Shown in pieces: positions 34,808 to 41,702 of a DNA stretch of 64,000 nucleotides. Below the pieces are notes generated by a model that had not been told where the DNA came from, ran no database searches, and was given only the letters and a program-made list of their open reading frames with translations. Positions within the stretch are counted from its first letter, which is position 1. Each line of letters begins with the position of its first letter. A program made the translations under genes and the position numbers. Source of the stretch: Pedobacter cryoconitis. Lineage in GTDB: Bacteria > Bacteroidota > Bacteroidia > Sphingobacteriales > Sphingobacteriaceae. The stretch spans positions 62,001 to 126,000 of the forward strand of contig NZ_JACHCC010000003.1 in the NCBI RefSeq assembly GCF_014207135.1. The letters run 5' to 3'.

Positions 34808-35533
34808 ATGGAAAGAAAGAATTTTTTGAGAAGCCTAATGGTAGGTGCAGTTTCTTCTACGGTTATATGGGAGGCTTGCAAAAAGGATACTGCAGACGTA
34901 GTCAGTACTGAAACTGCATCTGGTTCAGGTGGCGGAAGCGGAAGCTCAACTTGTACGGTAACACCGACAGAAACAGAAGGACCGTTTCCTACGAAAATAC
35001 CTTCTGGTTATGTACGGAGTGATATTACTGATGGTAGGTCAGGCTATAAAATGACTGCAAAACTGACTATCGCAAATGTAAACAACAATTGTGCGGCATT
35101 AACCGGAGTCATTGTAGATGTTTGGCATTGCGACGCGGAAGGGAATTATTCTGAATACGGTGGTTCTGGAATGCAATCTACGAACTATCAATCTGTACAC
35201 TTTTTAAGAGGCAGACAGGTGACTGACGCGAATGGGTTAGTTACTTTTACCAGTATTTTTCCAGGTTGGTATAACGGGCGTGCGACACACATTCATGTAC
35301 ATGTTTACAATGCGGGCGGTACTTCTTTAAAGGTCACACAAATCGCTTTTCCTGAGGGTAGTGGTTCGGCAGTCGCAATAGTAAACGGGTATAATAAAGG
35401 CATGAGTGGCTATACGTACAATGCAAATGATAATGTTTTTAGTGATGATACGACTAAACTGGAGTTGGCAACGGTAACAGGCAGTATTGCTGCGGGCTTT
35501 GACTTATCAATCAGAATAAATGTAGCCGGATAA
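34808..35533 (+). CDS. Intradiol ring-cleavage dioxygenase-like lipoprotein
   Basis: The 241-aa protein begins with an export signal (RKNFLRSLMVGAVSSTVIWE ACKK; a twin Arg-like start and a lipobox-like E-A-C) and a Gly/Ser linker. The catalytic-core fold follows (~55-240): TETEGPFPTKIP, GVIVDVWHCDAEGNYSEYGG, FLRGRQVTDANGLVTFTSIF, PGWYNGRATHIHVHVY. The Tyr in NYSEYG, the Tyr of PGWYNGR and both His in HIHVH match the non-haem Fe(III) ligands of catechol/protocatechuate dioxygenases. Secreted members are found in Bacteroidota without a known substrate. It starts a three-gene operon and is divergent from a LytS/LytTR pair. Confidence 0.88.
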   Translation: MERKNFLRSLMVGAVSSTVIWEACKKDTADVVSTETASGSGGGSGSSTCTVTPTETEGPFPTKIPSGYVRSDITDGRSGYKMTAKLTIANVNNNCAALTGVIVDVWHCDAEGNYSEYGGSGMQSTNYQSVHFLRGRQVTDANGLVTFTSIFPGWYNGRATHIHVHVYNAGGTSLKVTQIAFPEGSGSAVAIVNGYNKGMSGYTYNANDNVFSDDTTKLELATVTGSIAAGFDLSIRINVAG

Positions 35534-36048
35534 TGGATCAAAGTGTTATCGTTTTTTGTTATAGAAAGATCATCGATGCCAATTCTTCTTCTCCTTGGGA
35601 AAAATTGGTATTCGATGATTCTTACCTGGAATTTAGAATGCAGTTTCAAAATTTCAATAAGGAACGTAAGTGTTTTACGTTTGCAGAGTTGATTCGTCAG
35701 CAGGCTGATGCGGAGCGTTTACATTTTTTAGTTAGTCCGTCTGTTTCAGGATATATTCAGCAACTGCGGGGGCAGATCCCAGATGTAGTGGATGTGTTGG
35801 GTAAGCAATTCCTGAATTTTAGTCGTTACCGGTTTGAGCTGATTAATTCGGATATCCGTCATGCACAGGGGCATCAGGTAGCTATCAATTTTTATTCTTC
35901 ATCGATGAACTGGTATCATACAATAGGCAATACACTTCTTTTGTCGGAGGATTCAGCTGAGTCTACTGATGAAGATAGTGCTATACAGACTTATCTTTAT
36001 CAATTACAGCCTTTTGTAAGCATACACACCTTAAAATTAAATCCATGA
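35533..36048 (+). CDS. Unknown 171-aa protein between dioxygenase-like and pirin-like genes
   Basis: The start overlaps the stop of the dioxygenase gene (TAATG) and the end overlaps the next gene by 4 bp (ATGA), so translation of all three is coupled. The protein is mixed alpha/beta with a possible two-half layout: QSVIVFCYRKIIDANSSSPW, YLEFRMQFQNFNKERKCFTF, then QLRGQIPDVVDVLGKQFLNF, SRYRFELINSDIRHAQGHQV. There is no signal peptide, so it should be cytoplasmic. I recognise no family. Its tight coupling suggests that it works with the pirin-like partner. Confidence 0.7.
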   Translation: MDQSVIVFCYRKIIDANSSSPWEKLVFDDSYLEFRMQFQNFNKERKCFTFAELIRQQADAERLHFLVSPSVSGYIQQLRGQIPDVVDVLGKQFLNFSRYRFELINSDIRHAQGHQVAINFYSSSMNWYHTIGNTLLLSEDSAESTDEDSAIQTYLYQLQPFVSIHTLKLNP

Positions 36049-36683
36049 CAGGGATACAGGGAAGAATTTTTATTGAACAAAGTGGATTCATAGAGTCTGG
36101 AGTGCTACAGTTGCGGGATCATGTATTGGTTGGTTCTGGGAAGCTGGAGCTTCATTTTGAAGAAGCTGTAAAGGTGTTGATAATACCGGTTACCGGTGAT
36201 TTATTTTATAGCTCGCCTGGAGATAAAGGCGCAGAAGTGAATGTAGGAGAGGTTAAGGTTTTAGCTATGCCAGCAAGGAGCAGCATGTATATCGCCAATC
36301 CTTATATTTCCTATTCAGTTAATTTTTTGGAAATCAGGGTTAACGATCAGTCAATTTTTGAGTACAACTCTTTTGATTCAGTTAGTTTTGATCTTAAGGA
36401 GAAGGAACATATACTGGAGGAGATCCTTTTAGGAAAGCTTTTTAACTATCTTCCATTAAGCTTAAGCATAGGTCGGTTTGCTGGAAGAACAGAAGTTAGT
36501 TATCAAATGAAAAATAAAGAGCTACGTTTTTTCGCGTTTGCTGTTGCCGGCGCGTTTGAAGTAGAAGGCAGATTGTTGCATCCCAGAGATGGCTTAATGC
36601 TCTGGAATGTAGATGTCGTGGAAATCGAGGCACTGAGTAACGACGCGGTATTAGTAGTGATGGAGTATGTTAATCATTGTTAG
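36045..36683 (+). CDS. Pirin-like bicupin protein
   Basis: The 212-aa protein appears to hold two cupin-type beta-barrels. The C-terminal half has the quercetinase/pirin C-domain phrase FFAFAVAGAFEVEGRLLHPR followed by DGLMLWNVDVVEIEALSNDA (residues ~160-200), where the family shows G-x-F-x-[VI]-x-G-x-x-L-x-x-x-D-G-x-x-[LI]. The N-terminal half (1-90; VKVLIIPVTGDLFYSSPGDK) is more diverged and lacks the usual histidine cluster, so quercetin 2,3-dioxygenase activity is doubtful. It is the third gene of the dioxygenase operon, consistent with a redox or aromatic-compound theme. Confidence 0.72.
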   Translation: MTGIQGRIFIEQSGFIESGVLQLRDHVLVGSGKLELHFEEAVKVLIIPVTGDLFYSSPGDKGAEVNVGEVKVLAMPARSSMYIANPYISYSVNFLEIRVNDQSIFEYNSFDSVSFDLKEKEHILEEILLGKLFNYLPLSLSIGRFAGRTEVSYQMKNKELRFFAFAVAGAFEVEGRLLHPRDGLMLWNVDVVEIEALSNDAVLVVMEYVNHC

Positions 36684-36713
36684 CACTTGTCCTTGTTTCG
36701 CTTGTTCCAACTG

Positions 36714-36845
36714 TTAATTCTGTTTTCCTTCTTTTATCTGTGCAAATGCAGACTCTACAAAATCGTTGACAGCAGGATGATCATCGTGTATGTCCGAGTT
36801 GGTAATTCCCATGTCACTATTAAGTATAGAAGAATGTACAAACAC
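36714..36845 (-). pseudogene. C-terminal remnant of a short-chain dehydrogenase
   Basis: The minus-strand frame reads HSSILNSDMGITNSDIHDDH then PAVNDFVESAFAQIKEGKQN-stop. The pattern 'D-M-G-I ... H-P-A-x-x-D-F-V-x-S-A-F-x-Q-[LI]-K-x-G-K' is the C-terminal end of DltE-like SDR proteins. No start codon and no Rossmann core are present. The rest of the 250-bp gap between the pirin-like gene and eptA shows no gene. Confidence 0.6.
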
Positions 36846-36933
36846 TCATAGGGAAATACTAAACCCAGTTTTGAACACATGAGAATCATATGCCAAAGGA
36901 AAGATTACGATCCTTCTTTTAATTTGAATGTGA

Positions 36934-38460
36934 TTATTTAAAAATGTTCATGTCCTCATTATAAATAGGACTTTGAATGCTTAAAAACTTTAGAACACTA
37001 TGGAACACATTGTTTTGAGATAACATTTTATTAGGCTTGACTTGTTTTGAACTGTCAGATAACCAAACTATAAAAGGAATCTCATATTGTTCTTTAGGAG
37101 CGATACTCATCGGTACTCCATGCATAAATAGATTTTTTTCTCCTAAAGATTCTCCATGGTCAGAGACAAAAATCATGGCACTATTATACTCTTTTAATTG
37201 TTTTAGATCATCAATTACTTTAGACAAAATATAATCGGTATAAACAATCGTATTGTCATAAGCATTGATGAGCTCTGCCTGAGAACAATTGCCTAATTCG
37301 ACACTATTACATACTGGTTTAAAAGTCTCAAATTGAGCTGGATATTTCTTACTATAGGTAGGCCCATGACTTGTGCTTGTGTGCAATACGATCAATATTT
37401 TATTTTTTTTACTGGCCAATATTTGTTCTTTTAGTCCAGTCAAAAGAATTTCATCGTAATTACATCCATCACCTTTGCAATCTGGCATTAAAGCCTCTTT
37501 ATTTTGATAATTTTTTATGTGAACTGGTGGTTCTCCCCAATTTGTGGTTCTCCAAATAACCTCTACATTATTTCTATATAAATAATTGGGTAAAATTTCA
37601 TATAAATCGTCAGTATTGGCATACTCTAAAATACATTTTACACCTGCGGTAGTATAAGTTGCACAAGAGGTCGCATCAAAATGAAATAAATTAGGTGTTT
37701 TGGAAAGCAGTGGATTGGTGTTTTTTTTGTAGCCATATAAAGAAAAATTTTGTCTTCTTGCAGATTCCCCTATGACTAAGACCATAACCGATTTCTTATT
37801 GTCCTTTATTGTGGCATTTGGCAATAAAATTTCTTTTTCATTTTTTTTGTATTTGTGAATATAAAAAAGCGAAGTATTTACTGAATAAGACCAGGGCATT
37901 GCAAGTGCACCTAATGTTTTTGAATTTTTATCAATCCATAACCAATTGCTCGCATTGGCATATGCTAAGATTAGCATAAATAGTAAGGTCAGCGAAGATG
38001 TAATTGAAAACCTCTTCAATGTTACATTTGTTATTTTAACCTTGATGATATAAATGGAAGGAATAATACCCAGTAGAATTATGTACACTACTAATTTTAT
38101 AGAGAAAAAACTACTGGCCTCTCCATAATGGGTATTGAGTATATTACCGATCATACTTTCATCTATCATAACACCATAAGTATTAATGAAGTAAAGTGCA
38201 ATTGCATTGATAATAAAGAATAGGACCAATAAAAATTTCCCAACAGAACGTGACAGAAAAAAGAACAGGTAAAAAACGAAAAAATTTGCAACCAACATTA
38301 TAATAACCAGACTAATAATGAGGGCAATGCCACCCAAACTTTTGTAATCAACTTTATTGAAGACAAAGGTGTAAAATGGGAGATGAAAGAATAAGAAGTT
38401 AATAAGACTCATTAATATAGCAAAATGAGTCAGTTTTAAATTATTTTTTAACGTAAACAT
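36934..38460 (-). CDS. eptA: Lipid A phosphoethanolamine transferase (EptA family)
   Basis: The 508-aa protein has five N-terminal membrane helices (to about residue 175) and a periplasmic sulfatase-fold domain. Landmarks of the family are visible: VMVLVIGESARRQNFSLYGY (metal-binding Glu), SCATYTTAGVKCILEY (nucleophile Thr region; TTAGV with conserved Thr), VLHTSTSHGPTYSKKYP, and MIFVSDHGESLGEKNLFMHG near the C-terminus with the Asp-His metal ligands. It transfers phosphoethanolamine from phosphatidylethanolamine to lipid A, lowering negative charge. It overlaps the upstream PAP2 gene by 20 bp, so the two are co-expressed. The known outcome of this chemistry is resistance to cationic peptides. 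Confidence 0.92.
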   Translation of the reverse strand: MFTLKNNLKLTHFAILMSLINFLFFHLPFYTFVFNKVDYKSLGGIALIISLVIIMLVANFFVFYLFFFLSRSVGKFLLVLFFIINAIALYFINTYGVMIDESMIGNILNTHYGEASSFFSIKLVVYIILLGIIPSIYIIKVKITNVTLKRFSITSSLTLLFMLILAYANASNWLWIDKNSKTLGALAMPWSYSVNTSLFYIHKYKKNEKEILLPNATIKDNKKSVMVLVIGESARRQNFSLYGYKKNTNPLLSKTPNLFHFDATSCATYTTAGVKCILEYANTDDLYEILPNYLYRNNVEVIWRTTNWGEPPVHIKNYQNKEALMPDCKGDGCNYDEILLTGLKEQILASKKNKILIVLHTSTSHGPTYSKKYPAQFETFKPVCNSVELGNCSQAELINAYDNTIVYTDYILSKVIDDLKQLKEYNSAMIFVSDHGESLGEKNLFMHGVPMSIAPKEQYEIPFIVWLSDSSKQVKPNKMLSQNNVFHSVLKFLSIQSPIYNEDMNIFK

Positions 38461-39313
38461 TAATGATTTTATATAGTGAAACGATCAAACTAATTATTGA
38501 TAAGTAAAATATTATCAAATTTTCATTCATTATTTTGTTGATCAATAAAATACAACAAATCAGAAAAAATAAAATAAAAATTGGATAGTATTTTTTATTG
38601 TTGATCCAGGTCCAGATTTTATATTTTTCGTTGATAAAAATACCTAAAAGTCCTGAGATATATCCGATAATACAGCCTATAATGACATCAAGGGGATAAT
38701 GTGCTCCTGCACCAACTCTCGCAAATGCAAAAATCAATCCTGTAATGACTATGAAAATGGACCATAGGATTTTATATTTCAGCTTTTTGGGCATAAATCC
38801 AAACAACAGGACTGTAAGTATTGTAAAAACTGTAATGGAGTGTCCGGAAGGTAAACTGTTGTTTCCAGTCAATGTTTTTCCGAGGATAACAAAACTATGA
38901 TTATCGAATACCGCAGCAGCTCTCGGTACTGCAAATATTTTCTTAAGTAAACTGGAAAATATTAATGAAACAAGCGAAGCTGATATTAAAGACTCCCAGA
39001 TTTTAGGAGCATACACAACAAAAATGCTTAAGAATGATAAAAATATTATTTCATCTCCAAACTGGTTAAGGTTAAATAGCGTATCCGGGTATTGTGATAA
39101 TTTTGAATTAAGAAAATAGAAACAATTCTTTTGAATTTGTATGTATTTGTCAACAGATAAAGAGTCTTGTTTATAAAGAAATAAAACAATTGTAATTAAT
39201 AAAAAAGCAGGTAAAAAAAATAAGGATAATTTGAGTTTTGAATAGTTATTAATAACATTTGTGTTCATTATGTTATTTGTTGATAGATCTGTTTTGATAT
39301 GTTTATTTAACAT
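38441..39313 (-). CDS. PAP2-family lipid phosphatase (LpxE/F-like)
   Basis: The product from the ATG at 39313 is ~290 aa; starts at 39382 or 39268 are also possible. Six hydrophobic helices surround the three acid-phosphatase motifs: KKIFAVPRAAAVF (K-x6-R-x), NSLPSGHSITVF (PSGH) and ARVGAGAHYPLDVIIG (R-x5-H-x3-D). Such enzymes remove phosphates from lipid A or undecaprenyl pyrophosphate. The first motif reads K-x6-R-A rather than the usual K-x6-R-P. It overlaps eptA by 20 bp; dephosphorylation followed by phosphoethanolamine addition (as in the LpxE-EptA pair of Helicobacter) is the natural reading, though undecaprenyl recycling cannot be excluded. A C-terminal extension adds two helices. Confidence 0.85.
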   Translation of the reverse strand: MLNKHIKTDLSTNNIMNTNVINNYSKLKLSLFFLPAFLLITIVLFLYKQDSLSVDKYIQIQKNCFYFLNSKLSQYPDTLFNLNQFGDEIIFLSFLSIFVVYAPKIWESLISASLVSLIFSSLLKKIFAVPRAAAVFDNHSFVILGKTLTGNNSLPSGHSITVFTILTVLLFGFMPKKLKYKILWSIFIVITGLIFAFARVGAGAHYPLDVIIGCIIGYISGLLGIFINEKYKIWTWINNKKYYPIFILFFLICCILLINKIMNENLIIFYLSIISLIVSLYKIINVYVKK

Positions 39314-39483
39314 AATACCGATGCTTTTATACTTTAATTGAGCTCTTGAATGATTTTGCAAGATAAAATGTCGAAAATACAACTAAATAAGGTTGCTTAT
39401 TGCATGTTTTTGGTTCATTCATCATAATGACTCGAGTAATGGTGTAATGATATTCAGTTTTTTAATGACTTTTGGGCGGTTAA

Positions 39484-40578
39484 CTATAATTTTTCCTGGT
39501 TCAATTCATTTCGAATGAATGTTTCTAAAATCTCCTTGCTTGGCAACTGAACTAAGTATTTGGAGACAAAGACTTCATTGGATAAGCCAGTGGTGGTATA
39601 TTCGACCAGGGCATCATTCTTATCTGCACATAAAATAATCCCTACAGGAGGATTATCTCCTTCACTCATTTCATGCTTGCGGTAATAATTCAGGTAGAGA
39701 TTCATTTGCCCGGCATCGGCATGGTCGTAGCGACCTAGTTTTAAATCCAGAAGGATGTGCGATTTCAGGATACGGTGGTAAAATACCAGATCGATACGAT
39801 AATGTACATTGTCAAAAGTAATGCGTTTTTGTCTTGCCTCAAAGCAAAATCCTCTGCCCATTTCTGTTAAAAAATGTTGGAGATGCTCAATAATGGCCGA
39901 CTCCATATCGTGTTCTGTGTATTCAGGTTTTTCTTCCAATCCTAAGAATTCCAATAGATAGGGGTTTTTGATCACATCTGCTATTCCAACTCTTTGATTG
40001 TCTCTGACTTTTGCAATCACATCGGCCTTGTTTACCGAGAGGCCTGTCCTTTCGAACAACAAAGTATCAATGGCACGGGCAAGATCCCGGACTTTCCAGG
40101 CATTTTTAATAGTTTCTACTTCATAGAAATGTCGTTTTAAAGTATCCTCTACACGGATCAGTTCAATGAAATGTGAAAAATTAAGTTGGGTCAGCAATTC
40201 CCAGGGGCTGAGAAAAGACCCTGAATCTTCTCTATGCATCAATTGGTCAGACAGCGTCTGACCAATTGATGCTAGTCCCAGTTGGCCAAATTGGTCGGAC
40301 GCGGTCTGACCAATCTCAGGGTAGATCTGATAAAACTGTCTGAACAACTTTAAGTTCGTCATTGACATCCCTTTGATATGGGTAAGTTTTCCAGCCAGGT
40401 TCTTTAATACCGCATTTCCATAGGTAGCACGGTCTTCACCATATTGTTCAAATTCTACGATATAATAACCAATCAGCCAGTTACGAAGAGTGTTGTAATA
40501 ATTGATCTGGCTAATTGCCTTGCTATTGAGCTTGGCATGGGTCTGTTCAATTGTAGTTAAAAGGCTTTCGAAATTCAT
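39484..40578 (-). CDS. PDDEXK nuclease domain protein of the DUF1016 (YhcG) family
   Basis: The 364-aa protein is complete: a DUF1016 N-terminal domain (~1-190; NYYNTLRNWLIGYYIVEFEQ, SMTNLKLFRQFYQIYPEIGQ, LLTQLNFSHFIELIRVEDTL, KNAWKVRDLARAIDTLLFER) and the C-terminal PDDEXK domain (~220-350; YRIDLVFYHRILKSHILLDL, KLGRYDHADAGQMNLYLNYY, GIILCADKNDALVEY). It is a predicted DNA nuclease, widely linked to mobile elements and genome defence. The linker between QFYQIYP and LNFSHF is expanded by repeats of IGQTxSDQ whose DNA forms long palindromes (described separately). Two decayed relatives lie at 2.2 and 5.8 kb. Confidence 0.93.
   Translation of the reverse strand: MNFESLLTTIEQTHAKLNSKAISQINYYNTLRNWLIGYYIVEFEQYGEDRATYGNAVLKNLAGKLTHIKGMSMTNLKLFRQFYQIYPEIGQTASDQFGQLGLASIGQTLSDQLMHREDSGSFLSPWELLTQLNFSHFIELIRVEDTLKRHFYEVETIKNAWKVRDLARAIDTLLFERTGLSVNKADVIAKVRDNQRVGIADVIKNPYLLEFLGLEEKPEYTEHDMESAIIEHLQHFLTEMGRGFCFEARQKRITFDNVHYRIDLVFYHRILKSHILLDLKLGRYDHADAGQMNLYLNYYRKHEMSEGDNPPVGIILCADKNDALVEYTTTGLSNEVFVSKYLVQLPSKEILETFIRNELNQEKL
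40236..40272. repeat. 17-bp-arm perfect inverted repeat inside the DUF1016 coding sequence
   Basis: GCATCAATTGGTCAGAC (40236-40252) and GTCTGACCAATTGATGC (40256-40272) are perfect reverse complements around a three-base centre AGC. It lies in frame inside the DUF1016 gene, in the codons of the IGQTLSDQLMH stretch. A perfect 34-base pairing in coding DNA is very unlikely by chance. Confidence 0.9.
40290..40314. repeat. Second, related inverted repeat inside the DUF1016 coding sequence
   Basis: ATTGGTCGGAC, centre GCG, GTCTGACCAAT: an 11-bp inverted repeat with one mismatch, 17 bases from the first and sharing its ATTGGTC/GTCTGACCAAT arms. It encodes the IGQTASDQF copy of the repeated peptide. 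Together the two elements look like a duplicated palindromic unit. Confidence 0.85.
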
Positions 40579-40960
40579 ATCAGGTACAGCATACTGTAAA
40601 ATTACTACTTTATATAACTAATGTGGTAATTTTAGTGCTGGGTAAGATTTTACGTATGTTGATGTTTTAAGTATGCTAAGTTTATAAGTCATATTGTAAC
40701 CTGAATTTTACGCAAACCGAATGAATTCTCCTCTAAAATCTGATATGTCTGGGAAAATAACTCTATTGTAAGCATAATAAGATCAGAACAAATAAGCAGT
40801 ATCCTGCATTCCATAGTAATAAAAAGAGCATTCTTTTTAAACGCGTGGTAGGTGCAGATATCAGTGATAATACCATAAATGGAAAGGTGATTGACCTGTT
40901 TGCAAATTAATAGAAAGATATAGATGAAATCACTCACCTATCTTTAGCGTGTTTTTAAGC
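40579..40960. other. Intergenic stretch between the DUF1016 gene and the RiPP-like island
   Basis: An 82-codon minus-strand frame at 40689-40937 is hydrophobic but has no family, no start context and lies beyond the terminator hairpin of the last precursor gene, so I do not call it. I see no other structure. This is the left border of the biosynthetic island. Confidence 0.4.
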
Positions 40961-40994
40961 AGGGTATAATAACATGATCACGCTATTATACCCT
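40961..40994 (-). terminator. Hairpin after the last precursor-peptide gene
   Basis: AGGGTATAATA (40961-40971) and TATTATACCCT (40984-40994) form a perfect 11-bp stem with a 12-base loop, 20 bp past the stop codon of the precursor gene. No clean T-run follows on the minus strand, so it could be a terminator or an mRNA-stabilising 3' hairpin. Confidence 0.5.
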
Positions 40995-41014
40995 ATAATG
41001 ATATTTAGAATTAA

Positions 41015-41191
41015 TTAAAATAGAATATCATTATCACTTCCAATATCTCCGGTTGCCCTTGCCATTGAGCAACTCTGAGGAGAAAATGCTTCACAAAGTG
41101 TAGCTACTTCTAATACCAGCCTTTCTTCTGTAGAATTAGGTTTAATCAGCTCTTTTTTAGTTAGTTCTGTTTTTAGCTGTTCTTTAGTCAT
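41015..41191 (-). CDS. RiPP-like precursor peptide 1 (58 aa)
   Basis: The small gene encodes MTKEQLKTELTKKELIKPNS at its start, then TEERLVLEVATLCEAFSPQS and CSMARATGDIGSDNDILF. It is clearly homologous to the two tandem peptide genes at the other end of the island: the leader part (K-E-Q-L-K-x-E-L-x-K-K-E-L-[IV]-K-P-N-S-T-E-x-R-L-x-x-E-V-x-x-L-C-E) is nearly invariant, the segment after Cys33 varies, and the C-terminus ends in N-D-I-L-F. This conserved-leader, variable-core, conserved-tail pattern is what a precursor family should show. It is the last gene of the left operon, after the C39 peptidase. Cys33, Cys41 and several Ser/Thr/Asp/Asn residues are candidate modification sites. No GG cleavage motif is present. 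Confidence 0.85.
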   Translation of the reverse strand: MTKEQLKTELTKKELIKPNSTEERLVLEVATLCEAFSPQSCSMARATGDIGSDNDILF

Positions 41192-41258
41192 GATTTTATA
41201 GGTTAAGATTAAAAATTATTTGAGGTTTGCTTTTAAAATTATCATATAATAGGTTGTA

Positions 41259-41699
41259 TTATGGTTTAGGTTCTAAAAGAATGATCCATCCTTGTTCATC
41301 CTGGTTTTCAGAATCGCTGAAAAATTCTTTATAATCCATCGTTCGTAGCCCCTCACCGGGATCTGCAAAACTAACCAGCTGATCAGCTATATTGTAGATC
41401 ACCACATAATGATTGTTTTTCCATAACATAATACAGGGGAGTATTGCCTTATTCAATAATGTAGTATCTCTGGTATTTACGACCAGAGATTTAAAGTTTA
41501 GCTGATTTAATGCTTTAACAAGGCTATAGATAGAAACCCCATCAGGATCCATCAATACGATTTCCCGCAAATATTCCAGATTTATATGTTTTCCATAAAA
41601 ATCGGACACCATTTTAAGACAGGATAAGGCGCATTCATTATCTTTTTGTTGCCGATCAAAAGGAAAGGAATGCAGAGTTTCGTTTTTATACATTGACAA
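41259..41699 (-). CDS. Stand-alone C39-type cysteine peptidase
   Basis: The 146-aa protein is a single C39 (bacteriocin-processing) domain. Catalytic residues are in place: the Gln of DRQQKD (oxyanion hole, residues 17-18), Cys23 in DNECALSCLKMV, His97 in LWKNNHYVVIYN and Asp113 in VSFADPGEG. In most systems this domain is the N-terminus of the ABC exporter; here it is a free protein without a signal peptide. It follows the degenerate condensation-like gene by three bases and precedes precursor 1. Since the island's PCAT-like ABC protein has lost its C39 active site, this free enzyme is the likely leader peptidase, though the precursors lack a double-glycine site. Confidence 0.85.
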   Translation of the reverse strand: MSMYKNETLHSFPFDRQQKDNECALSCLKMVSDFYGKHINLEYLREIVLMDPDGVSIYSLVKALNQLNFKSLVVNTRDTTLLNKAILPCIMLWKNNHYVVIYNIADQLVSFADPGEGLRTMDYKEFFSDSENQDEQGWIILLEPKP

Positions 41700-41702
41700 T
41701 AC

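Noticed and set aside
40689..40937. 82-codon minus-strand open frame at the island's left edge
   Set aside because: No family signature, no start context, and it lies past the hairpin that ends the last precursor transcript; composition fits chance in AT-rich DNA.
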